A stretch of 64,000 nucleotides of DNA from Volutella citrinella (Eukaryota; Ascomycota; Sordariomycetes; Hypocreales; Nectriaceae). This document shows, in pieces, positions 23,328 to 35,891 of the stretch. The DNA lies in contig JAWZSP010000006.1 in the NCBI GenBank assembly GCA_034401135.1, positions 3,472,001 through 3,536,000 of the forward strand, given 5' to 3'. The position numbers and the translations under genes are program-made. The notes under the pieces were generated by a model. That model did not search any database. It was not told where the DNA came from and saw only the letters and a list, made by a program, of their open reading frames with translations. Each line of letters begins with the position of its first letter. Within the stretch, counting starts at the first letter, position 1.

Positions 23328-24142
23328 AAAGAGAGGCCCGTCTGGTCGAAAGCCACCGAACCACTCGCGACCACTCACCGGTTGCCTGATTCGTCTTGCA
23401 GATCCTCACGCAGCCAAGATCGGCGTCTTTCGGTTGCCTCAAAATGCCGTTACCAGGAATTACAGCGCTATGAGCTTGAGGCTCTGGTGGATGGCACGGC
23501 ACCACGTTCCCGCTGTCTTCTCCACGACGCTTCCGCCCACCAGCTCTTATCTAGTCGAATTGTGCAGCTGGAGGCCAGGTCGTCTCCACATTGCCAAGCT
23601 GGTCAGCAATGACGGGAAAACAGGGCGCTTACAGCTGCTCATCCTCACCCAACTGGATGTCGAATGCTCGAACGTGGGATATATCATGTAGGTGATATCA
23701 TGTGCAGATTCGTCACGAGTCCTGCGGTATTTCCTTCTGAGTCGTACCCCTCAGCCATTTCCTCGCAACTCAACATGTCGAACGAGACAGCAAGCTTGCT
23801 CTAGCTCAAGTCAAGTCGAGGCCAAGCTCGGCCCAGTGGATGCACCCGGCCGAGTGACAGGGCTAGTAAGCAGGGCTCCCGTTTACCAGACAAGGCATGC
23901 GGCGCTTCCATCCGCCGGGGTTGTGAAAACGTGTTTCTCTCTATCCTGGGTCTCTCTAATAACCCCCACGGGTTGTTAATGGCAAGCCAGGTTTTGTCTG
24001 CTCCTCTCACCAGACCAGCACGGACAACACAAAAGCAGTCTAATCTGCCAGGCCAAACGTCGAGTTCAGGAAACTAGAATCATCGTCTCTCATCCTTTCA
24101 GGCCTTGGATGACTGCCGAACAAACGAGGTAGGACATTATCT

Positions 24143-24166
24143 CACCATCACCATCACCATCACCAT
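24143..24166. repeat. (CACCAT)4 microsatellite
   Basis: Four direct copies of a hexamer. The overlapping frame would encode alternating Thr-Ile and is not considered coding. Confidence 0.8.
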
Positions 24167-25561
24167 CGCCCGTGCAACAAAGGAGGCACGATGTGATCTT
24201 GTCTGCCACCGTGACACACAACACGCGGCAAAGCCTGCATGCATCGCCGACTCAGGTGATTTTTTATCCACCAGAAACCGGTTTTTTGGCTACCACGTTC
24301 TTCAGCCCGCCACGGAGGTTGTGCAGCATGGTGATAGCAGGACCGCACCAATCCCCGTTGGGCATCTGTCACTAGCTGGATGCACGAAAATAGCGTCTGA
24401 GGGGGCGCTGAGACAGGAGACAACAAGACTATATATGCAGCTTGTCGCGACTAAAAGGCGGGGGGCAGGTAGGGGAAATGACTGAAATGACTGCATTTTG
24501 CGATTGAAGGCCTCGATCATGATAGGGCGCGTAACGCAAAACATGCGTGCACAACTCGGCGGGCTGAACACGTTGTAAGATGCATCTGTGCGAAGCGAAC
24601 ACTTTTATGGCTCACATTGGACTGGCTTGTATCCGAGCGCAAAAACTATCAGCCAGGTTGACTCCAATAGTAGCTCTGCTTCACTGAATTATTGCTTACG
24701 AACGGCCACTGCCACCACAGCCTGAATGAATGCAGTTGGCCCTCCATACTCGTTCGGCGCTTTTGTCAGACTCGGGCTGTCCCGTCACCAATAATGATAT
24801 TCTATGATAGACTTTCACAGAAAACACTCAGCATACTGCACAAACCCACAGGGTGCTGCGTGCCACCTGATTTGATCGTCTTACCTAGCTTGCCTTATCA
24901 GTCTTGCGAGTCCCGCTCTTGGTGAGTGTGCAGCAGATGAAAACCAACACTCTTGTTGCGCTGTAGATCATTCATATGGCGGTTATGTTCGTCTCGCTAT
25001 ATTTACGCCTTCCGTTGCATTATTATATGCATATTGATTGAACTAGGATCGAATCAGAGTGTCCAGTGACAAGACTAGAGCCTGCTCATATCGACCAATT
25101 TTCAGCTCCATTTTAGGGACAGCCTGAGTAATTTGGAGTTTATTACATTACGTTATTTCGGGGCTTCACAAACTTTTGTTCAAACACTCTTGAGCCGAAA
25201 CGTGAAGAAAGTGTTCGATGGTTGGGTTGGCTACCGTTCAAGACCACTTTAAGAGACTTCTCACGGGGGGCATTATGTGCTCAGATATCAATGGCTTAGT
25301 AGCCATTAGACAGAGAAATCCTAAAATTTCCCATCATTTGCAGGTTCTCGGCGGTTGATCCAACTACTAGTACGGATACTTCTCCTCGCTGTGACGCAGA
25401 TCACGATACTAGGCGCGTGACTCTTGTGTTTGGTAAACAGGTCCTCGAAAAGTGTTGACAGTTCTTCATTATCACTTTATAAAGCCTAATAATACACCAA
25501 GGCCGTTGTTGAATTGTCCTTTATCCTTCCATATTAAGTCCAAATTCCCACTAAAGCCAAT

Positions 25562-26743
25562 TTATAAAATCACTTTGGTTGCCACGCTCAAGAGCCATGC
25601 TGCATCCTTCCAACCACCGTCCTCACTGCCGGGAGGCGGCAGGCGATCCTCCGGAAGCGTTGTGATTCCAGCTAATTGGCGCGACGACCAGCTGCGTGAC
25701 CGGCTGAGCTGCGAAACGCTGTCTGTGGGGGAGTCCTCCTCTTCCTCATCGTCGTCATTTTCTTCAACTGAGAAGAGGGACCAGACATTTCCAAACCAGG
25801 TACCGGCACCGGATTGGCCACGGCGGACCAGTCGCTGGATCATTGCTTCGTCATCCTGCAGAGTATCAAGCTCGAGTTCCTCGAGCTTCTCGTCCAAGTT
25901 CACAAAGTCCGGTCCCGCAATTCCTTCCTCAACCGCTTGATCAGGGAAATACGAGTCCTGGACAGATGATGGCCGCTCCAGGGGGGTGAGCAGCTGGCTT
26001 CGAGGCCGAGTCATACTATGAGAGCGGCTGTGCGTACGGCTGGGGTGGCGGCTGGCGTATGGGGAACTATCGTCATCCAGCACGACAACGCTGCCGCGCC
26101 GGCTGGCTTGTTGACTCGCGGTGATCTGTCGTTCCCGGGCGAGTTCCTCTTCGAAAGCTTCCTCCTCTGGGTCTCGCGGAGCAGCTAGGTTAGTGGAGCT
26201 CTGGCGGGACACTAGCCAAGCCTGGCCCTTGAATTCTCGAGCCTCAGAGCTCATCAATGCCCCCGTCCGTAGCAGCCAGTCGCTGTCATTGCGTTGGCCC
26301 AAGCCAAACCCGAAACCCATCTCGTTTTGGACCCTGCGACTGGGCGTGGTACGTCCGGAGACGGCGCGCCGTGACCCCGTAGGACGATTCTCGGCAGCAA
26401 GATGCGATGCAGACTTGCTTTTGGCTAGCGAACCCCCAGGACCGGACTGGGTTCGCTGGTGGGAGCGGGAGCGGGGGGTGGTCGGCGATTGGGAAAAGAG
26501 CCGAGGTGTTGTTGGTGCGGATTTGCCCTGGATGTAGGACAGGGACGGGTGGATGGGCGAGTGCGGATGCGTCAACGACTGCATATCGAAATGGGCATGA
26601 TGCTGATGAGAGTCGGGAAGCAGTTCGTCATCGCGGAGAGGGAGTTTGGAGGTGAGGGGGGCCAGGGTGAGATGGTTGAGGCTGGTGGACGAGCGGTTCT
26701 TGCGGCGAGCGCGATCAGCGTGCTGAGTATATGCGACGTCCAT
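25562..26743 (-). CDS. DUF3984 family protein
   Basis: Single exon, 393 residues. It is recognised as a filamentous-ascomycete family (DUF3984) of unknown function. Typical features seen: an N-terminal RRKNRSSTSLNHLTLAPLTSKLPL segment, Ser/Arg/Pro-rich disordered stretches with many SP and TP sites (IQGKSAPTTPRLFSQSPTTP), a conserved DWLLRTGALMSSEAREFKGQAWL block at about 155-180, an acidic stretch, and the C-terminal WKDAAWLLSVATKVIL. The many Ser/Thr-Pro and Arg-x-x-Ser sites suggest phospho-regulation; that is inference. It is divergent from ELP1 with a 1.3-kb spacer. Confidence 0.85.
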   Translation of the reverse strand: MDVAYTQHADRARRKNRSSTSLNHLTLAPLTSKLPLRDDELLPDSHQHHAHFDMQSLTHPHSPIHPSLSYIQGKSAPTTPRLFSQSPTTPRSRSHQRTQSGPGGSLAKSKSASHLAAENRPTGSRRAVSGRTTPSRRVQNEMGFGFGLGQRNDSDWLLRTGALMSSEAREFKGQAWLVSRQSSTNLAAPRDPEEEAFEEELARERQITASQQASRRGSVVVLDDDSSPYASRHPSRTHSRSHSMTRPRSQLLTPLERPSSVQDSYFPDQAVEEGIAGPDFVNLDEKLEELELDTLQDDEAMIQRLVRRGQSGAGTWFGNVWSLFSVEENDDDEEEEDSPTDSVSQLSRSRSWSSRQLAGITTLPEDRLPPPGSEDGGWKDAAWLLSVATKVIL

Positions 26744-28073
26744 GATGAAAGATTCGGCGGCTTCTTGGTTAGACTGGCTGTCGCACCGTATCGTCTCACG
26801 TCGTCTTGCGATCTAATCAGATACAGGGGCTTTATCAAGAGCAGTCAGGGACGTCGAGAGTGGATCTTGGTGGTCTGTGGGGAAGGGAAGTAGGTGCAGG
26901 ATGGACAGCAGGGAGTCGCAAGTGCCCCGTGGTGACTCAATCAATCACAGCGGAGTGAAGAGCTCAAGGGCGAAGAGCGGACAGACGTCAACAGTCCAAT
27001 GCAAAGAAATAGAATCGTCGGGAGGCAGCGAACGTGACTGATGGCATGTGAAAGTCGACGCGGCTGTTGGGAGCGGGACGGACGAGGAGTGGAGAGAAGG
27101 GAATCAATCGGCGGAGAAGAAACTGCAAGCGGGTGGAGGAGGGAGGCGCCGGAGCGGGAGGGGGGGGGAGGTTTATCAATAGCCGCGAATAGTGGCCGCG
27201 CCGAGGATCAGGTGCAATTGCCCGACGCACCAGAGCCAAGAGTGGAATGCCCGCTGAGGAACCCGAGGCACACAGATCGGACCGGTAAAGGATGTAAACT
27301 AAAAAATGCAGTGCAATGGATGGATCTGAGCGCGACAGAGGGGGATGCGAGGCAAAACTTGACAGGTCCTCATCGGAACTGGAGTGACATGGGCTGCCAT
27401 CAACACCACCAATCCTTCCGCAATGCTACAGTACCGGCCAACGGCAACACAGAATCGGTTGGCTGCAGCACAACGCCACAGGCCCCGGAGGTGGAGGGGT
27501 TGTTGTACTTGTCGGGTCAGCCACACCAGGTAACTCCCGGCGGGGTGCCCCAGCTGGACAGTACCCCGCGCCCAGCCGCAGCTGTGTACCCGGCAGGCCA
27601 CCCTCTCATGCAAAAAACTCGACACCCGGGCCTCGCCTCTTGAAATCCCAGCATCCCGTCGCAGGCCGCCGCCGATCCAGGACACCACCCCTCGGACGGA
27701 CTCACAGTTCCTTGTTGGTGTCTTGTATTCTTGGCCCAAGTCCCGGGCGTCAACCCACACAATCGCGCCACGGATGCGTTCGGGCTGCAACATCCGATAG
27801 CACTCGCATCGCATCTCGCCACTGCCGCCCACCGACCCCTCCAGGCGCCAGGGTCAGTCAGGCCCGGTCAACGAGGCCAGTTTTTTGTGTAACACTCAGC
27901 AGCCGTCGAGTCCAGCCTCTCATCGCCCAGCCGAAAATTCACCAGTCAGACTCGGACCGTGCCCGACCAGGAGTGGGTTCAATTATCCGTTGACGACATC
28001 TTGCACCGGCAACTAAAGAGCCAAGTCGTCACCAAGTTCACTGGTTTCCTCTAAGTGAGACGAACACAGGACG
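26744..28073. other. Divergent promoter region of the DUF3984 gene and ELP1
   Basis: Frames in this spacer (for example 27041-27643, +) have random, Gly/Arg-rich composition. A G-rich run lies near 27150-27168. No gene or repeat is seen. Confidence 0.45.
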
Positions 28074-31000
28074 ATGCGCAACCTTCGCAACATCCGGTTT
28101 GGGCGAGTCCACCAGGACCATGTCACAGCCACCTGCTGGGATCCGGAAAAGGACGAGGTCCTATGTACGGCTGGGCCCACGCCCGACGACTCCAACATTC
28201 AGCTGCTCCGCGTCTCTGGCGATCAGGACATGTAAGTCGCACTACCCCCCCACGGGCTTTGTCCCTGTTTCGTAACCTGATCCTCTATCCGCCTTGGGCC
28301 TCTCCGGTCCGGCCAAGATCAAGCATCACGGAAACATCTGACTGACGAACTGCTAGCTCACTTCGAACTGTTGCGTCATGGCCCGCTCCCAGTCCCAGCC
28401 CCGACCTGCTCGTTGACCGGGTAGTCAACCTTCACTATCTGAGCGGGTCTGCCACCACGTGCCTTGTGCTTGAGGGTGGTGACATCGTCACGGTCCAAGA
28501 AGACGAGTTTGGCCGGGAGGAGCCCCAGATCACCATTGTCGGCTCCATTGACGCCGGCATTGCTGCCGCTCGCTGGTCCCCTGACGAGGAGCTCTTCATC
28601 GTCGTGACCAAGGCCAAGTCGGTCCTGTTCATGGGAAGCACTTTTGATCTTGTCACTGAAGAGGTCTTGATGGTCGCCGAAGACCTCCAAAAGTCCAAGC
28701 ATGTTTCCGTCGGCTGGGGTAAGAAGGAGACCCAGTTCCAAGGCCGTGGCGCGAAAGCCATGCGAGATCCCACCATCCCCGAGAAAGTCGATCAGGGCCT
28801 ACCCAGCGCCTTTGAGGATGGCAAGACGACAGTGAGCTGGAGGGGGGATGGTGCCTACGTTGCTATCAACTCCATCGAGGACGGCGTCCGTCGTGTAATC
28901 CGCGCCTTCTCGCGTGAAGGGGAGCTCGACAGCGCCAGCGAGCCCGTCGATGGATTCGAAGGAACTCTGAGCTGGCGACCTGCGGGCAATCTCATGGCTG
29001 GCATCCAGAGGCTACCAGATCGTGTAGATGTTGTCTTCTTTGAAAGAAACGGCCTTAGGCATGGACAGTTTACGCTGCGGTCTCCTGGGAAATCAATCTC
29101 GGGTTATGAAAAGATACGCCTTGAGTGGAACTCGGACTCAACAGTCCTGGCTGTCATCTTCAACGACATGGTTCAGCTCTGGACGATGGGCAACTATCAC
29201 TGGTATCTCAAGCAAGAGATCCCTATCGGATCCGACATTTCAGGCTTGGCATGGCACCCTGAAAAGGCTCTTCGCTTCTCCGTTGCTTCGTCCGCCAATG
29301 TGCTTGTCACAGAATTCATTTTCAACACAACCCGTGGCTCGTGCCTCCCACCGCACGACAACGGCGCAGTTGCCGTCATTGATGGTGAGACTGTTAAGCT
29401 GACTCCCTTCCGCACGGCCAATGTGCCACCTCCAATGTCCTTGTTCGACATTGCCGTCTCCTCGGCCGTAGTGGACGTGGCCTTTGCCCATCAGAATACC
29501 TCCTTTGCGGTATTGCACCACGAGGGAATAGATGTTTACGAATGGCCAGTCAAAAATGAGAGGCCAATTAAGCCTCAGTTGGTTCGCAAGGTCGCTTTCG
29601 CGGCTTCAGCTAACACTCAGCCTCATGTTCCTCTGAGGATAGCCTATGCTGCCGGCAACCAATGTCACTGGTTCACTTACTTGAAAAGCGAGGTTCGGGA
29701 TCAGGGCTTCGTTCAATTGGTTTTGCCCAATGAAGAGACCATCGCCGATATCTCTTCTGGTCAAGTTGCAACCCAGGAGCCTCTGGTGGCCACTACTACC
29801 AGTGATGACCGGACAGGTATTGAAGGCTATGGGCAGGATCGCAACGGGAAACTATACCTGATTGGAGCCTCTGCGAATGAACCTCTCCCCGTTCAATTCC
29901 ACACGCAGCTGCCATGGTTTGAAATCACCAAGGTTGAAGAGGAGCCTGTTGCATTCGGCTTGTCGAGAAACGGCCATTTATACGCAAATTCTCGCCTTTT
30001 GGCCAAGAATTGCACCTCTTTTATCCTCTCCCCAAGCCACCTCGTCTTTACCACCAATAACCACTTCGTGAAATTCGTACATCTATCCGCAGATGTTGAG
30101 GGTAAGTTATATCCGCCTCGCCTCTCAAGTCTTGCGTTCTAACATCTTCTAGCCATGGAGGTTCCAGCCGATGACCCCGAGAAGGACGAGCGGTGCCGCA
30201 GCGTCGAGCGCGGTTCTCGGCTTGTAACGGCCATCCCGACCAACATGGCTCTCGTGTTCCAGATGCCGCGAGGCAACGTTGAGACAATCTATCCCAGAGC
30301 CATGGTCGTGGCGGGTATTCGCAGCCTCATCGACGAAAAGAATTATGCACGGGCGTTTAGTTATTGTCGGGCCCAGCGTGTTGACATGAATATTCTCTAT
30401 GATCACCAGCCCGCCCAGTTTTTGGCAAGCGTGGACCTCTTCCTAACCCAAATCAAAGACGTGTCTTACATCGACCTCTTCCTATCGTCACTTCGGTATG
30501 TTGTCTTTCTCTCCTGTTAAAACCTCATATATGAGGCTAACGGACATAGACCGGAGGACGTTACCCAAACCATGTACCAAGACACCAAGCCCAAATCACA
30601 GCTTGCTGGTGACCTCGGGGCGGCTGACACCTCATCCGCCCCCAGGGGCTCCGAAGCAAAGGTCAACGCAATCTGCGACGCTGTGCTCAAGACGCTTCAA
30701 GGACGCAAGAATACAAACCTTCAGAACATCATCACGGCCCACGTGTGCAAGGCGCCGCCGGCTCTGGACGATGGCCTCACACTCGTTGCCGAGCTCATGC
30801 GGGAGGATGAAAAGTTGGCTGAGAAGGCCGTCGAGCACATATGCTTCCTCGTCGACGTCAACCGCCTGTACGAAAACGCGCTCGGCCTCTACAACCTCGA
30901 GCTTGCCATCCTCGTTGCCCAACAGTCTCAGCGCGATCCTCGCGAATATGTCCCATTCATGCAGAACCTCCATGCCTTGTCCGAGCTGCGCCGCAAGTTC

Positions 31001-32239
31001 GAAATCGACGACCATCTCTCTCGCCGCACCAAGGCCCTTGGCCATCTGCAAGCCCTCGACGTCTTTGACGAACTCGTGGCTTACGCTACCCGCCATGTCC
31101 TATACCACGACGCGCTCCGCCTCTACCGCTACGACGAGCCTCGTCTGCGCATCCTGACAGACGCCTACGCCGGCTATCTGGAGGAGACTTCCAAGTACCG
31201 CGAAGCTGGCCTCGCCTACGAGTCCCTCGGCAACTTTGCCAAGGCCACGTCCTGCTATCGGGCTGCCGGCGCCACCTGCTGGCAGGAGTGCCTCTTCACG
31301 GCGCAGCAGCAGTCCCCTGCCATGTCCCCCGGAGCCATGACCGAGCTGGCCACGGCCCTCGCGGACGCCCTATGGGAGGCCAAGGACTACGCCGCCGCCG
31401 CCACCATCCACCTCGAGACGCTAGGGGCGATGGACATGGCCATCAAGTGCCTCTGCAAGGGCTACCTGTTCGCCGAAGCCATCCGCCTCGTCAGCCAGCG
31501 AAACCGGCCTGATCTCCTGGCCGCCGCCGTTGACGTCGGCCTCGCCGAGGCTCTCGGCACCACGACCGAGTTCCTCGCCGACTGCAAGGCACAGCTCGGC
31601 GCCCAGGTGCCCCGTATCGCCGAGCTGCGGCGCAAGGCCGCCGAAGACCCGCTCGCTTTCTACGAGGGCGACCGGGCCGGCGCGTATGATGGCATCCCGG
31701 ACGACGTCTCCATCGCCGCTTCGTCCCGCGTCAGCACCAGCGCGAGTCTCTTCACCCGGTACACCGGCAAGGCGGGCAGCGTAGGCACCGTGGGCACCGG
31801 CGTCAGCCGTGCCACGAGCAAGAACCGGCGCCGCGAGGAGAAGAAGCGCGCGCGAGGCCGCAAGGGCACCGTCTACGAGGAGGAATACCTCGTCAACAGT
31901 GTGCGCCGCCTGGTCGAGCGTGTGGGCGCTACGTCGGCCGACGTCGAGCGCCTCGTCTTCGCCCTCGTGCGGAGGAACATGCCCGAGCGAGCGCGCGCCG
32001 CTGAGGCTCTGATGGCGGACGTAAACGAGGCCTGCACCATCGCCATCAAGGAGGTGTTCCAGGTTGGCGGTGAGCCGGCGAGGCAGCAAGAGCCGCAGGA
32101 GGAGCCCGGTGTCGATGAGCCCTCGTGGAGGGCAACTGGAGCTGGGGCCGTTTTGCAGGATTACATTTCTGGGGAATGGAAGAAGCAAGCTCCGCCGGTG
32201 GTCAAAGCCATGCAGAAGCTGACTCTTTTGGGATCTTGA
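28074..32239 (+). CDS. ELP1: Elongator complex subunit Elp1 (Iki3)
   Basis: Four exons (28074-28231, 28357-30101, 30153-30495, 30550-32239; introns 125, 51 and 54 bp) encode 1311 residues, close to the yeast length. Elp1 is the scaffold of Elongator, the cytoplasmic complex that makes 5-carboxymethyl derivatives of wobble uridine in tRNAs. The start MRNLRNIRFGRV is typical, and residues to about 700 form the two WD40 propellers (for example AAARWSPDEEL, VSWRGDGAYVAI). The rest is the TPR-like helical region. A basic stretch at about 1173-1200 (KNRRREEKKRARGRKG, then YEEEYLV) matches the conserved C-terminal tRNA-binding motif. All four junctions keep frame and the family match. An exon 1 of 52 codons separated from the main frame is easily missed. 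Confidence 0.95.
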
Positions 32240-32801
32240 TCACCGTTATTATAGACGACGTTTTTGTTTTTGCTCATGATGAAGACGATAGATAGACACG
32301 GAGCGGAAAGGAGGCCAGGTGCTTGGGGAAATGTTGCATGCCGTGATACATTCTACTCGGGATATAGAAGAAGAACATCACCGAAATATCCATCTTCAGG
32401 ACAACACATCATCTCATCAAAACGTTCAATCTCGATTCAACGTGCATGACAGCATGGTTCCCACTCAAACTAACACAAGCAAAAATTTCCCACTTTCGCC
32501 TCCGCTATGAAGAAAAAGCAGCAAAAAACCCACGCAGGATCCCCTCGACCTCAGCACTCCCAAACCCTTTGAGCGGCTGACGAACCCAACAATCCCCATC
32601 CCGTCCTTGAAACTAAAATGAACCGTACCGATAGTAAATAGGTGAATAAAGGGGGCGTTGGCGAGTAGGCTATATTTCCCATAATATTCCACCGAGTTCC
32701 CGAGCGCGTAACCATTTGCATCGCATGCGTACCGTGATAGACAACATTAACAACATTCGTGTGTGCAACTCTCACATGCTTCCTGTCTGTGAGAGCCGTC
32801 T
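32240..32801. other. Convergent intergenic region
   Basis: 3' flanks of ELP1 and BUD6. AT-rich stretches fit polyadenylation regions. No gene seen. Confidence 0.5.
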
Positions 32802-35800
32802 TTAAGCACCATTAGGCTCTGGGGATCCCGATGGGGGGGCGTCCCCGACAGCATCCTCGCCACCAGCGGCCTCGGCGCCGTCTTCTCCAACAGGATTATC
32901 TGGGATGATGCCGTTCTGGCGCTCCCATACTTCGCGGCGAATCCTATCGTCCTTGGCCTTCCGTGCGCGCTCCACCTCTTCGAATCCGCCCGACTTCTTG
33001 AGCTTGCCATCGGCAACAAAGTCGGTCATTTCCCGCAGCAGGGGGTTTCCACGGCGGCCCTCAAGCTCCTTCTGGCGCAGCTTTTCTGCGCGCTCGATGG
33101 CCTCGAGACGGTCTTCGTGGTTTGGCTGCAAGGCACGCACCTCGCCGAGGAGATCCTCCTTCGCAGCACTCTGGTCAGTGCTGTTTCCAAGGTTGCTCAG
33201 GCCCTTGGAGAATTGCCGGGCAGTGCTAGCGCTGGCACCCGTGCCATTGTCCTTCATCTGCTCCTTGGTGGCCTGCTCCACTAGCGTGAATGTTTCCGCC
33301 GCCTTCTCCAAATCATCACGCAAATCGACCAAGAGATCCTCCATAAGGCGGAGTTCGTCACGCCCCTGGCAAACGTCCTCGAGCTCCTTCTCCCAGATCT
33401 TAGTCCAGATGGGCTTCTCTTCCTTCATGTACTCTTCCATCCTCTTCAGCTCCTTGGTCAGGACAGTAACATCCTTGGCCACCGCCTCGAGCTGTCGTGG
33501 TAGTGGTCGGACGCCGCGGTGAACGACATCCTTTCGAAGATCTTCAATGAGATCCTGAAGATCATCAACCTTGCCAACAAGTCGATCCGAGTCCGAGTTG
33601 AGCTGCTTCCGTCCATTTGTGACATAAGCATATCCAGCGTCGCCTTCGATTTCGGGAATAGCTGCCTTGGCGGTGGCAACCTTGACATTGGCGGCTTTAC
33701 TCCTGATTGTGGACATGGAATCCTGGATCTCGGCCTGGAACTTGGAGTAAGTCTGTCGGATGACTGCCAGATCACGTCGGAGGCCCTGAATCTCGGTGAT
33801 TTGGCCTGCATCAAGCTTGCGCCCGGAGCTTGCTGCCTTGCTCCCATCCGGGATGGGGGTTGACACGGGAGTCAGAGCCATCCGAGTCATCTCGCTGGCA
33901 GTCTCCTGCTGTCGATCCGACACACGTTGCAAAGCTGCGCCTTGGTCATCAACAGTCTGCTTGACGTCGCGGACCATCTGGGTCAAGCCGGCGAGTCCCT
34001 CATCAATATGTTTCTTCACCTCATCCAGCGCCTCGACATTCAGGACCAACACAGTCCGGTCTTTGACGTCGGCAAGGTCCTCGAGTTCATGGCGCACACC
34101 TGAAACTGGGTCCTGGATGTAAATCTCGGGCAGATCGGAACCGTTTTGCTGTGTGTTCCACGAGAACTTTTCAATGAAGGCGAGCTGCAGGCGCCCGATG
34201 GACAACTCGTCCCGACCCTCCGGTAGCACGAACTTCTTTACCTTGGACTTGTACTGGAGGAACAAGGTGAGATCTTTGGTGGGGGTCGGCGGTGGGGAGT
34301 CCTGGAAGTAGGATGTGTCCGCGGGCCGCTTCTCAGCCAACGGCTTGGCGACTGTTGCTGGTTCAGGCTCCGGTTCGGGTTCGGGCGCCGGCGGCGTCGG
34401 CTTTGCTTCATCAACCTTGGGTTTCACCTCCTCCACTGGAGAGGCCGAATTCAGGAAGACTGGGTCGGTGGGAGGCCCTGAGAGGGTTGCGCTGGCAGCG
34501 TATTCCTTGTCCGGGCTTCGAGAAACAGCAGATTTCGCCTCCGAGGAAAGCTCTGCAGGCTTGTTCTCCTCGGTTACATTGCTTGGGATGCGAATAGGGG
34601 AGGCCCCGAGTCCGGCCCCACGCAGAGACTGGCTGGAACCATCGCGGTTGTGGCGCAAGGACTGTCGCACCTGCACAGCATGCAGTGATTCCCGGGCTTC
34701 TCGTCTTCCACGGTTCGGGATCGGCGTGGTCTGCGGGGGGAGAATCGGTACACCGTTGGTGCCACCGAGATGCTTAGATATTTGATACTGAGAGTATCGG
34801 CGAGATGCTCGACGCTCCAGGTCTCCGCCCTTCTGAAGCGCAGCCAGGGCGCTGGAGGTGTTGTCTGGCGGAGGGGGTGGCGGAGGAGGAAACGAGTCGA
34901 TGTTCAGTTCTCCAGTTGTGGACACGCTGGGCATCGGGCTTTCGCCCTCAGGGTAAGGCGGCATAACGGGCATGCTTTGCATCGTGTTGCTGGAGAGCGA
35001 TGACTGGTCAGACACAACGGAGGCTCGCGATTGATCTCGTTGGGCATTGAAGCGGCGGCTGGGAGATTGGGCTCCGGCTGACTGCGGGAGCGAGTCGCCT
35101 CGTTGCGGCTCCTGAAATCCATTCTCTAAACCATCCTCGAGCATGTTTGTCAACCCACTGTTGGCACTGCCCACAGTGCTGACGCTCGTTGTCCTGTCTG
35201 GGATGGCATTTCCGTCGCGATCCCGGGACTGCTTCTGTCGGAGCTTTTGCTGCTTTCTCTTCAAACCGTGGAGTAGGTTGATTATTATGTCTCGAATTCT
35301 CGGCAGGTATTTTTCCAGGCTCTCGGAGCTCGCCTCTTGGCTAAGCGTTGCCTCAAGAATATGCCTGAGCAGATCAGGAACGTTTCCGAGATCAGAAGTA
35401 TCGACATTAATGGCTGTAAAGGCCCTGCAGGCCATATTGAACTCATATCCAAGCCGCACGTAGACATCGGAGACCTGGCTGTCGGTGGCTTGCCCGCGGG
35501 ACCACTGCGTCAACGTCTCGAGCAGCTGCTTTGTTGCGACGAGCAGATGCGTTACGCTCTTCTCGATTTGGGAGAGAGGCATGTTGGAGCCACTGCCGGA
35601 GGAGCCCTATATTTGCAAACACGGTCAGCTTCTGAACGGAGCTTGCAGCCCTGCGGCCAGCCTCGCCGCGACAAAACGGGATGCCGACAACTCCAGCCAT
35701 CAGTTCCTTACCTCACGATTCACTCGGCGTGAGCCGGACGACTGAGCCGACCTGTTGGAAGCAATCGAGCCGCGCGGCTGCATTCCCACGGCGGGAGAAA

Positions 35801-35891
35801 TGGAGCGAACGGGAACATTGGGTGGCGGCCCAGGCTCGGCGCCCGGCGAGCGTCGGTGCGCAAAAGAGCGCTGTGACGGAGGAGCTTGCAT
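32802..35891 (-). CDS. BUD6: Actin-interacting polarity protein Bud6/Aip3
   Basis: Two exons (35891-35712, 35606-32802; intron 105 bp) encode 994 residues. Bud6/Aip3 works with formins at sites of polarised growth, promoting actin cable nucleation at hyphal tips and septa. The N-terminal conserved region SQIEKSVTHLLVATKQLLETLTQWS begins at about residue 72. A disordered middle contains a run of eight prolines (about 300-307), which could bind profilin or SH3 proteins. The C-terminal Aip3 domain starts near DLTLFLQYKSKVKKFVLP and goes on into the coiled-coil core (LRRDLAVIRQTYSKFQ, LQDLIEDLRKDV, LKRMEEYMKEEKPIW). The 60-codon first exon is Ser/Pro/Arg-rich and joins in phase. If it were omitted the protein would start at the downstream ATG (35582), 68 residues shorter. 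Confidence 0.92.

Larger units (their letters stand above)
19765..25561. other. Gene-poor 5.8-kb region upstream of YPD1
   Basis: No frame on either strand resembles a protein. On the minus strand a 74-nt uninterrupted pyrimidine tract (purines on +, 21209-21282) is followed by a leader-like sequence and a good donor GTAAGA at 20783, consistent with a long intron-bearing YPD1 leader. Frames at 20326-20835 and 21657-22280 (-) look like GC-driven chance frames. The part from about 24900 to 25560 is AT-rich. Short repeats are listed separately. Confidence 0.4.

Noticed and set aside
27041..27643. 200-codon plus-strand frame between the DUF3984 gene and ELP1
   Set aside because: Random composition inside a divergent promoter region, with similar-length antisense frames.
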